Below, one piece after another: positions 1 through 5,366 of a stretch of 8,429 bases of DNA. The DNA lies in the NCBI GenBank assembly GCA_002405485.1, contig DHLW01000109.1, positions 3,490-11,918 of the forward strand, written 5' to 3'. The translations under genes were made by a program, and so were the position numbers. The stretch's first letter is position 1. Each line of letters starts with the position of its first letter. The notes under the pieces are model-generated. The model saw only the letters and a list, made by a program, of their open reading frames with translations. It was not told the DNA's origin and searched no databases. This DNA is from Phycisphaerales bacterium UBA4658 (GTDB lineage Bacteria > Planctomycetota > Phycisphaerae > Phycisphaerales > UBA1924).

Positions 1-1071
1 CGCGATCGCGATCTCCCGCTCCACACGCGGCGCGTCCTTCGGCACCGCCCCCGGAAACGCGCTCGCCGACGGATGCTCAACCACACTCGCCGCCGGCGTC
101 CGACGCTCGATCTCCATCTGCAGAGCCATCAGCACGCGCTCCGTTCCCTGCTTCCGCGTCAGCGGCCGATCCTGCGACGCCACCACCCCCGCGCGACGCT
201 CTTCCAGCAGTCGACCCGCGCGACGCATGATCGCGTGCTCCATCGGCATCACCCGCACCGCCGCGGCGAGCGTCGCCGATGCCTGCGCGTCCAGCCCACC
301 TTCTCCCCCCTCCCCCGCCGCCTCCAGCGCATCCATCGCGCTCATCGCGTGCAGAGCGCCCGCGGGCGGCGCAACAGCAAACTCCTTCGCGCGATCGGTC
401 TCCAGCATCCCGTCGCACCAGGCCAGCCCGGCGTCCAGCAGCAGCAGATTGCCCGGATGCTCGTGGATGCTCCTGCCGGGGTTGAGTTGCAGCCACCCCC
501 AGCCCAGCCCCGCGCTCAAAAGCCCGCCCCCGCCGGTGATGTACGCCCGGAGCGCATCACGCTCCTTCGCATCCAGGCCATGCGCATCCGCCACGATCGC
601 TGAGTACGCGCCCACGCGATCGGCCCACTGCTCCGGCAGCCCCTCCGCGTCCAGCCCCGACGCCTTCAGCAACGTCACCATCGCCTCGTTGCCGACCACG
701 CCGATCGGCCCGCCACGCTCACCATCCAGCCACCGCGCCAGCCCCGACACCATCCGAGCCGTGCCGGGATGCTTGAGCGCGTCGGCCCCGATCATCCCGC
801 CATGCCCGAACGCGACCACGCGCCCAAGCCCCCACTCGGCCCCCGCCACGACCGGCAGCCGCGCCTGCCGACCCTCCTTCCCCGTCACGATCACGAACGC
901 CCGCTCCCCGAACACCGCCAGCGGGCCAGGCACGCCCGACGACGCGATCGCCTCGACGCCCTCGGCGAACTCCACCGCCCGCGGCATCGGCGGCTCAACC
1001 CCAGCCGCCCGCACTCCCGCGACAATCACCCACGCCCCAACGAGCGCAGCCACACGCAGTGCTTTCACCAT
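1..1071 (-). CDS. Secreted peptidase M60/TCAF-like protein, N-terminal part (C-terminus off the left edge)
   Basis: An open frame of 357 codons starts at ATG 1071 and is still open at base 1. Residues 1-24 form a signal peptide (MVKALR, a hydrophobic stretch, then VRAAG), so the product is probably exported. The rest matches the N-terminal region of TCAF/peptidase M60-like proteins as I know them: GPLAVFGERAFVIVTG (49-64), GLGRVVAFGHGGMI (81-94), then a Gly-rich turn (180-184) followed by GLGWGWLQLNPGRS (188-201), and HPGNLLLLDAGLAW (205-218). In that family this region has a class I glutamine-amidotransferase-like fold and precedes an M60 metallopeptidase domain with HExxH. That catalytic part would lie off-window and is not seen, so protease activity is an inference. 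Residues 222-357 are Ala/Glu-rich with no motif I recognise. The gene is divergent from the methyltransferase across a 273-bp gap. The start is set by the signal peptide; only a weak GGGG lies upstream. Confidence 0.75.
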   Translation of the reverse strand, partial: MVKALRVAALVGAWVIVAGVRAAGVEPPMPRAVEFAEGVEAIASSGVPGPLAVFGERAFVIVTGKEGRQARLPVVAGAEWGLGRVVAFGHGGMIGADALKHPGTARMVSGLARWLDGERGGPIGVVGNEAMVTLLKASGLDAEGLPEQWADRVGAYSAIVADAHGLDAKERDALRAYITGGGGLLSAGLGWGWLQLNPGRSIHEHPGNLLLLDAGLAWCDGMLETDRAKEFAVAPPAGALHAMSAMDALEAAGEGGEGGLDAQASATLAAAVRVMPMEHAIMRRAGRLLEERRAGVVASQDRPLTRKQGTERVLMALQMEIERRTPAASVVEHPSASAFPGAVPKDAPRVEREIAIA

Positions 1072-1344
1072 GACCCCAGCGTACCGGCAGCTCGTCGGCG
1101 TGTGTATTCGGCCGCAAATCACAACGGTGGCGTCCTTGACGTCTCCGACACCTTCGATGATCTAAAGAGCCGGTTCGCCCAGTGCGGTTGCAGTTGAGCG
1201 GCGAGGCACCATCCGAACCGACTGGCCTCCGCGCCCGCACGCCCGCGATCGACGCCCGTTCCAAACTCGTCCTCGTCGCGGCGGCGCGAGGCGGTTTACA
1301 CTCCCTTCGCTCCTCAATCCCACGCCCCACGTGCCCATCCCGCA
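1072..1344. other. Divergent intergenic region between the M60-like and methyltransferase genes
   Basis: This gap separates two genes transcribed away from each other, so it should hold both promoters. I see no convincing protein-coding frame, RNA gene or strong hairpin. On the plus strand a TACACT at 1297-1302 could be a -10 element giving a leader of about 35 bases, but no -35 hexamer stands at the right distance. A TTGACG at 1136-1141 is followed by TCTAAA only after 19 bases. Neither is firm. Confidence 0.5.
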
Positions 1345-2394
1345 ATGCCCCGCACCCGCCCGCCCGCCAACCTCAACACCATCTCGCGCAACGGCAAGCG
1401 CGTCGCGCGCGACACCGCCGAGGTTGACGTCCCCGCCATGCCCGCCGCGGAAACGCGCCGACTCCCCAAGCCCGGCGACACGCGCTCGCACACCCGGCCC
1501 GGCACCGATCTCACCGCCACCGTCCACGTCGGCGACTGTCGCGACGCTCTGCGCGACCCAGTGCGCATCCCCCCGGGCTCCATCGATCTCGTCTTCGCCG
1601 ACCCGCCCTTCAACTGGAACCGCGGCTACGACAAGTGGAACGACGCGCTCCACGAGCACGAGTACCTCGACTTCACCTTCGAATGGCTCGCCCTCTGCGT
1701 CGACGCGCTCAGGCCAGGCGGCGCGCTCTGGGTGAACATCCCCGACGACTGGGCCGCCGAGATCGTCTGCTTCCTCAAGGGCCGACCCATCTCGCACACG
1801 CGCTCGATCGCCCCCGGCACGCTCAGCATGCGCAACTGGTGCGTCTGGCACTACCGCTTCGGGCAGAACACCACCGACCGATTCATCAACTCCAAGGTCC
1901 ACGCCCTCTACTTCACCAAGGCCGGCGCACCCCACCACTGGAACCCCGCCGACATCCTCGAAATGTCCGACCGCGCCGCCATCTACGGCGACCCGCGCAC
2001 CCGCTCCAAGAAAGACGGCATGCCCCCGGGCCTCCGCGTCCCCATGGACGTCTGGTACGGCAAGTTCTGGGGCCGCGTCCAGGGCAACAGCAAGGAACGC
2101 CGTCACTACCACGACAATCAACTCCCAGAGGTCTACCTCGAACGCGTCATCAGCGCCTGCACCAAGCCGAACGACCGTGTCCTCGATCCCTTCCTCGGCT
2201 CCGGCACCACCGGCGTCGTCGCCCACGCCCTTGGCCGACAGTTCATCGGGTGCGAGTTCAGCCCCGTCAACGCCCTGCACGCCCTCGACCGCATCAAGGA
2301 CGGACCCATCCGGCCCATGGGCCAGGCCCGTGGCGTGAGCACCGCCATTTTCCCGAACCGCCGGTCGCCGAGGCCCATTTGCCCACCAGAATGA
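1345..2394 (+). CDS. Beta-class DNA (adenine-N6) methyltransferase, probably orphan
   Basis: This 349-residue protein belongs to the N6/N4 DNA methyltransferase family (Pfam N6_N4_Mtase), which transfers a methyl group from S-adenosylmethionine to a base in a specific DNA site. Motif order is that of the beta class: GDCRDAL (63-69), catalytic motif IV DPPF with FADPPFNWN (84-92), RPGGALWVNIPDD (123-135), VPMDVW (232-237), GNSKERR (247-253), then the AdoMet-binding motif I DPFLGSGTTG (281-290) and GCEFS (302-306). DPPF rather than SPPY favours adenine-N6 over cytosine-N4. The first 50 or so residues are Arg/Pro/Thr-rich and precede the fold; Met32 (1438) is an alternative start, and neither start has a strong ribosome site. 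No restriction endonuclease or specificity subunit is visible on either side, so it looks like an orphan enzyme that may act in regulation, replication timing or protection against phage. The target site cannot be read from the sequence. Confidence 0.9.
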   Translation: MPRTRPPANLNTISRNGKRVARDTAEVDVPAMPAAETRRLPKPGDTRSHTRPGTDLTATVHVGDCRDALRDPVRIPPGSIDLVFADPPFNWNRGYDKWNDALHEHEYLDFTFEWLALCVDALRPGGALWVNIPDDWAAEIVCFLKGRPISHTRSIAPGTLSMRNWCVWHYRFGQNTTDRFINSKVHALYFTKAGAPHHWNPADILEMSDRAAIYGDPRTRSKKDGMPPGLRVPMDVWYGKFWGRVQGNSKERRHYHDNQLPEVYLERVISACTKPNDRVLDPFLGSGTTGVVAHALGRQFIGCEFSPVNALHALDRIKDGPIRPMGQARGVSTAIFPNRRSPRPICPPE

Positions 2395-2437
2395 GTGGCA
2401 TTCTCGGACGATCTGCGTTCGCGCGTTTCAAAACTGG

Positions 2438-2466
2438 TTGCATCAGCCACCCATACCGGGTATCTT
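2438..2466 (+). promoter_or_regulatory. Candidate sigma70-type promoter for surface-protein copy 1
   Basis: TTGCAT (2438-2443) and TATCTT (2461-2466) are separated by 17 bases and match the -35 and -10 consensus at 3/6 and 4/6 positions. Transcription would begin near 2473 and give a leader of about 110 bases before ATG 2583. It sits just after the methyltransferase stop codon, so copy 1 would not depend on read-through. This is pattern matching only. Confidence 0.35.
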
Positions 2467-2474
2467 CCGGAAAG

Positions 2475-2496
2475 GTCCGAGAACTCTCCCTCGGAC
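2475..2496 (+). other. Leader hairpin 1 upstream of copy 1
   Basis: GTCCGAG (2475-2481) and CTCGGAC (2490-2496) form a perfect 7-bp inverted repeat around an 8-base loop. It lies at the expected beginning of the copy 1 transcript. No U-tract follows, so it does not look like a terminator; it could be a 5' stabilising structure or a binding site. Confidence 0.4.
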
Positions 2497-2520
2497 ACCT
2501 TGGAGCAGAGTAGAGACGGT

Positions 2521-2548
2521 CTCCCCGGCACCGGGCATTTGCCGGGAG
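2521..2548 (+). other. Leader hairpin 2 upstream of copy 1
   Basis: CTCCCCGGCA (2521-2530) pairs with TGCCGGGAG (2540-2548) in a 9-bp stem with one bulged C and a 9-base loop. A pyrimidine-rich stretch, rather than a clean T-run, follows up to the ribosome site at 2570-2577. It may be a weak terminator for the methyltransferase transcript or a second structured element of the copy 1 leader. Confidence 0.4.
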
Positions 2549-2569
2549 TCTTGTGTCCTTCTCTCTCTC

Positions 2570-2577
2570 GAAGGTGG
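2570..2577 (+). promoter_or_regulatory. Shine-Dalgarno site that fixes the copy 1 start
   Basis: GAAGGTGG lies about 8 bases (counted from AAGG) before ATG 2583, ideal spacing. It is the strongest reason to place the start of copy 1 at 2583 rather than at the in-frame TTG at 2438, and so the main evidence that the 8-base repeat immediately downstream breaks the frame. Confidence 0.7.
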
Positions 2578-2582
2578 CTCCA

Positions 2583-3289
2583 ATGGTTCGTTCTCTCGTT
2601 CTCTCGTTCTCGCCGCGCTGGCCGCGTCCGCCTCGGTTTCGTCGTCGCTCGCCGTCGTTGTAGTCGGCTCGGCTCCCTCAGGCCTCGCCGCGCGTGCCGA
2701 GTTCGCGCTCATCAACGCCACCACCCTTGAGGTCAAGCTCAAGAACATCTCCACGAGCGTTCCGGTCGGGTTCTCCAACTCCGATCAGCTCCTCACCGGC
2801 GTTTCCTGGGCCTTCCCGGGCGCCCAGCAGATCACCGCCGGCACCGTGCTCATCGCCCCCGGCAGCAAGTCAGAGAACTTCTCCACCGGCGCATACGTCG
2901 CCGGCGACAACGTCAGCGGCGAGTGGGGCTTCGGCAACGCCGCCCAGTCCGGCCTGCTCGCCAACTTCATCACCACCCTGCAGGCCGGAAGCACCCCCTT
3001 CAGCAACGTCAACCTCGATGGGCCCTCCAACCTCAACGGCCCCCAAGGCGGCCTGGCGACGAACATCCCGCTCGTCCCCCTCGGCGGGCTCGGAGCCATC
3101 ACCGACGAGATCGTCACCACCCTCACCCTCTCCTCCCCGCTGACATCCCTGAACTTCCTGACCACCGGGCTCGTCCGGTTTGAGTTCGGATCCGACGCGG
3201 CATTCATCACCGTCCCCACCCCGGCCTCCGCCGCCATGCTCGTGGTCGCCTCCGGCATGCTCGTGGCCGGACGCCGCCGATTGGTCTGA
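2583..3289 (+). CDS. PEP-CTERM-like surface protein, copy 1; out of frame as written
   Basis: From ATG 2583 the frame reads MVRSLVLSFSPRW and stops after 26 residues at TAG 2661-2663. If one of three TCGTTCTC units (2588-2611) is removed, the gene reads through to TGA 3287-3289 as 232 residues. It then starts MVRSLVLAALAASASVSSS, a good signal peptide, and carries the paralog motifs NATTLEVKLKN (42-52), SDQLLTGVSW (64-73), NVSGEWGFGN (107-116), NLDGP and LNGPQGGL (141-155), LGGLGAI (164-170) and FEFGSDAAFITVP (197-209). The tail is VPTPASAAMLVVASGMLV then AGRRRLV, a sorting signal like PEP-CTERM, which in this group is processed by an exosortase-type system at the envelope. The mature part is well preserved and resembles exosortase-dependent surface proteins; its function is unknown. 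It may be phase-variable and off, a young pseudogene, or an assembly error. A shift of -1 would also restore it, but no slippery site is seen. Confidence 0.75.
2588..2611 (+). repeat. Three perfect tandem copies of an 8-base unit (TCGTTCTC)
   Basis: The unit occurs at 2588-2595, 2596-2603 and 2604-2611 with no mismatch, beginning at the second codon of copy 1. Eight is not a multiple of three, so each gain or loss moves the frame. Two or five units are in frame with the conserved protein; three or four are not. Its place at the start of a signal peptide is where contingency repeats of phase-variable surface genes often sit. Confidence 0.85.
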
Positions 3290-3307
3290 GATTTCTCTCA
3301 AGAACAC

Positions 3308-3337
3308 TTGTTTTGGGGGGGTTGTATCGACTATTCT
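3308..3337 (+). promoter_or_regulatory. Candidate promoter for copy 2 with a G7 tract in the spacer
   Basis: TTGTTT (3308-3313) and TATTCT (3332-3337) are 18 bases apart and match the -35 and -10 consensus at 3/6 and 4/6 positions. Seven consecutive G residues (3315-3321) lie wholly within the spacer. Transcription would start near 3344, about 80 bases before ATG 3425. The arrangement resembles the candidate promoter of copy 1. No strong terminator separates the two copies; only a 5-bp inverted repeat TGAGA/TCTCA overlaps the stop codon of copy 1. Confidence 0.35.
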
Positions 3338-3424
3338 GTCGGCTCGGGCCGTTCCTCTCACTCCGGCCCGCTGGTGGTCCATCCTGTGTGCATGGTTATG
3401 CACCCACATTTGGGGATTTTTCTG

Positions 3425-4135
3425 ATGTCTCGTGGCAAGATGATCGTTGGTCTCGCTGCCGTCACTGCACTCTCGTCCGCTGCGCACGGCGTGATCATCA
3501 CCGCGTCGGGCTTCGGCGGGCTCTCGGCTGAGGCCGAGTTCACGCTGCTCAACGCCACGACGCTGCGTGTTCGCCTCAAGAACACCTCGACCGCCGTGCC
3601 CGCGGGCTTCGGGAGCTCCGACCAGCTCCTCACCAGCGTCTCGTGGGACTTCGGCTCTCCCGGCTCGAACGCCTTGGACACCACCATTTCCGGCGGCAAC
3701 GTCGTCATCGGGCCGACCAGCCAGTCGCTGAACTTCAGCGCCGGGTCCTTCGGCGCGGGCGCCAACGTGAGCGGCGAGTGGGGCTTTGGCAACAGCGCGC
3801 AGTCCGGCCTGCTCACCAACTTCATCACCTCCCTCACCGCCGGGGCCACGGCCTTCGGCTCGACGAACCTCGACGGCCCCGCGGGGCTCAATGGTCCGCA
3901 GGGCGGGCTGGTCTCCAGCGCCATGCCGGTCTCGCTGGGTGGTCTTGGCGCGATCCGCAACGAGATCGTCGCCACGCTGACGCTCTCCAGCGCCATCAGC
4001 AACCTGAACTTCCTGAACACGAACCTTGTCCGCTTCGAGTTCGGCTCCGACAAGGCCTTCATCACCGTACCCGCCCCCAGCGCGCTGGCCGTGCTGGCCC
4101 CGGTCGCACTGCTCGGCCGCCGTCGCCGACGCTGA
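3425..4135 (+). CDS. PEP-CTERM-like surface protein, copy 2 (intact paralog)
   Basis: This 236-residue protein is a tandem paralog of the gene before it. MSRGKMIVGLAAVTALSSAA is a signal peptide ending near HGV (21-23), so the protein is exported. Shared blocks are NATTLRVRLKN (43-53), SDQLLTSVSWDFGS (65-78), NVSGEWGFGN (114-123), LDGPAGLNGPQGGL (149-162), LGGLGAI (171-177) and FEFGSDKAFITVP (204-216). The tail VPAPSALAVLAPVALL followed by GRRRRR (215-236) is a PEP-CTERM-like sorting signal. I chose ATG 3425 because the signal peptide begins there and a GGGGA (3412-3416) lies about 8 bases upstream; longer in-frame starts exist upstream but would bury the signal, and ATG 3440 is a shorter option. 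The block layout recalls exosortase-dependent surface protein families, but I cannot assign a named one. Role unknown: surface or extracellular matrix protein is the likely setting. It has no catalytic motif or cysteine. Confidence 0.85.
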   Translation: MSRGKMIVGLAAVTALSSAAHGVIITASGFGGLSAEAEFTLLNATTLRVRLKNTSTAVPAGFGSSDQLLTSVSWDFGSPGSNALDTTISGGNVVIGPTSQSLNFSAGSFGAGANVSGEWGFGNSAQSGLLTNFITSLTAGATAFGSTNLDGPAGLNGPQGGLVSSAMPVSLGGLGAIRNEIVATLTLSSAISNLNFLNTNLVRFEFGSDKAFITVPAPSALAVLAPVALLGRRRRR

Positions 4136-4172
4136 TCCGCATCGGTCCGGTTTCATCTTCGTGCCAGATGGT

Positions 4173-4211
4173 CACGCTCGCCGGTGGTGCATCGCGCCAC
4201 CGGCGAGCGTG
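4173..4211 (+). terminator. Intrinsic-type terminator after copy 2
   Basis: CACGCTCGCCGGTGG (4173-4187) and CCACCGGCGAGCGTG (4197-4211) form a perfect 15-bp stem with a 9-base loop, followed by TGTCTTT. It begins 37 bases after the copy 2 stop. The T-run is short and interrupted, but stem strength and position fit a terminator that ends the surface-protein transcript and isolates dapA. Confidence 0.75.
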
Positions 4212-4270
4212 TGTCTTTGATGGGCCTACACTCTGACCTGGCAATGCTGACGATCCGACTCCAGCCCGGC

Positions 4271-4316
4271 TGCAAACGCCCGTGCCGAAGCTCGTGCAAA
4301 CGCACGTGAGCTCGGC
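4271..4316. repeat. Direct repeat and imperfect hairpin upstream of dapA
   Basis: A 14-base sequence beginning TGCAAACGC occurs at 4271-4284 and 4295-4308 with one mismatch, 24 bases apart. The second copy lies inside an imperfect hairpin: 4284-4297 pairs with 4302-4316 around the loop AAAC, with a bulge in the stem. The 225-base gap before dapA holds nothing else I can support. It is not a lysine riboswitch. An operator or leader structure for dapA is possible but unproven. Confidence 0.35.
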
Positions 4317-4436
4317 GGCGACGCGTCCTCGACCCTCGCCGCCGCCGCACGCCGACCGGATCGTTCTCGCCGTCTCCCTGAACAAGCCGATACCACGTTC
4401 GACGACGCCAGCGCGCCGTCGCAGGACCATCACACC

Positions 4437-5366
4437 ATGACCACCGTCCCGCACCGTCTCCAGCTCACCGGCTGCCACACCGCGATCATCACCCCGTTCA
4501 CGCCCGACGGGTCGGCGATCGACTTTGACGCGCTGGCCCGCCAGATCGACCGTCAGGCCGACGGCGGGGTCAGCGGCATCGTCATCAGCGGCACAACCGG
4601 CGAGTCGCCGACGCTCGATCACGACGAGTACGAGCGCCTGGTCGCCGCGGGCGTGAAGCTCGCGCACGCCCGCGGGCTCCTGGCCATCGCCGGCGCCGGG
4701 AGCAACAGCACGCGCCACGCCATCGAACTCCAGACCCTTGCCCACCAGCTCGGCGCCGACGCCACGCTCAGCGTGAATCCGTACTACAACCGGCCGACAC
4801 AGGACGGCCTGATCCGGCACTACACCGCCATCGCCGACAGTTGCCCGATCCCGACGATCCTCTACAACGTCCCGGGTCGCAGCGCGGGCGGCCTGACGCT
4901 TGAGACCATCCGCACGCTCAGCCGCCACCCGAACATCGTCGCGATCAAGGACGCCGCGGGCAACGTGGACTTCACCAGCGAGACCTGCGCCGCCTGCCCG
5001 GGCTTCACCGTGCTCAGCGGCGACGACCCGCTCACGCTCCCGATGATGGCCGTCGGCGCTGTCGGCGTGATCTCGGTGGTGAGCAACGTCGCGCCCGATC
5101 GCGCAAGCGCGCTGTGCGCTGCCGCCCTCAGCGGGCGTCACGAAGAGGCTCTGGCGATCCACCGCGAGCTCGCCGCGCTCAGCAAGGCCATGTTCCTGGA
5201 AACCAACCCGATCCCCGTCAAGGGCGCGTTGAAGCTGCTGGGGCTCGACTCGGGCGCGATGCGGCTGCCCATGACGCCCGCGACGCCGGCCACGCTCGAC
5301 AAGCTCCGGACGCTCATCCAGTCCATGGAGCTTGTCGGCGGGCGCACGCTCGCTCGCGATCGCTAG
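4437..5366 (+). CDS. dapA: 4-hydroxy-tetrahydrodipicolinate synthase
   Basis: This cytoplasmic enzyme condenses pyruvate with aspartate-4-semialdehyde, the first committed step to diaminopimelate and lysine. The 309-residue protein is a class I (Schiff-base) TIM-barrel aldolase of usual length. The catalytic residues of the E. coli enzyme are all present at an offset of ten: Thr54 in SGTTGES (51-57), Tyr117 in NPYYNRP (114-120), Tyr143 and Arg148 in LYNVPGR (142-148), and the Schiff-base Lys171 in AIKDAAGN (169-176). GDDPLTLPMMAVGAVGVISV (195-214) and NPIPVKGALKLLG (257-269) are also typical. ATG 4437 follows an AGGA (4423-4426) at 10 bases and gives the expected N-terminal LTGCHTAIITPF. A neuraminate-lyase-like paralog is the main alternative, but the motif set favours DapA. 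No other lysine gene is next to it. Its stop overlaps the stop of the convergent terminase-like gene. Confidence 0.95.
   Translation: MTTVPHRLQLTGCHTAIITPFTPDGSAIDFDALARQIDRQADGGVSGIVISGTTGESPTLDHDEYERLVAAGVKLAHARGLLAIAGAGSNSTRHAIELQTLAHQLGADATLSVNPYYNRPTQDGLIRHYTAIADSCPIPTILYNVPGRSAGGLTLETIRTLSRHPNIVAIKDAAGNVDFTSETCAACPGFTVLSGDDPLTLPMMAVGAVGVISVVSNVAPDRASALCAAALSGRHEEALAIHRELAALSKAMFLETNPIPVKGALKLLGLDSGAMRLPMTPATPATLDKLRTLIQSMELVGGRTLARDR
5363..5366. other. Overlapping convergent stop codons in a CTAG palindrome
   Basis: dapA ends with TAG at 5364-5366 on the plus strand, and the terminase-like gene ends with TAG reading from 5365 to 5363 on the minus strand. Both use the same palindrome, so the genes overlap by 4 bases and no room is left for a terminator between them. 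Confidence 0.95.

Noticed and set aside
1136..1166. Promoter TTGACG / TCTAAA for the methyltransferase
   Set aside because: Spacing is 19 bases and the site is nearly 180 bases from the start codon; too weak to list as a feature.
1162..2280. Open minus-strand frame of 372 codons opposite the methyltransferase
   Set aside because: Val/Gly/Asp-rich low-complexity translation with no motif; the plus strand carries the complete methyltransferase motif set.
2583..2663. Programmed -1 ribosomal frameshifting in copy 1
   Set aside because: A -1 shift would restore the frame, but there is no X-XXY-YYZ slippery heptamer; the perfect tandem repeat explains the offset more simply.
2438..3289. Copy 1 as a 283-residue protein starting at TTG 2438
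   Set aside because: It would place the signal peptide about 50 residues inside the protein, has no ribosome site, and ignores the well-spaced Shine-Dalgarno and ATG at 2570-2585.
4244..4309. Small 21-codon frame with three cysteines upstream of dapA
   Set aside because: It lies over the direct repeat and hairpin, has no ribosome site, and no lysine enrichment to suggest an attenuator peptide.
4212..4436. Lysine riboswitch ahead of dapA
   Set aside because: The gap shows only one short imperfect hairpin and none of the multi-helix lysine aptamer core that I could recognise.
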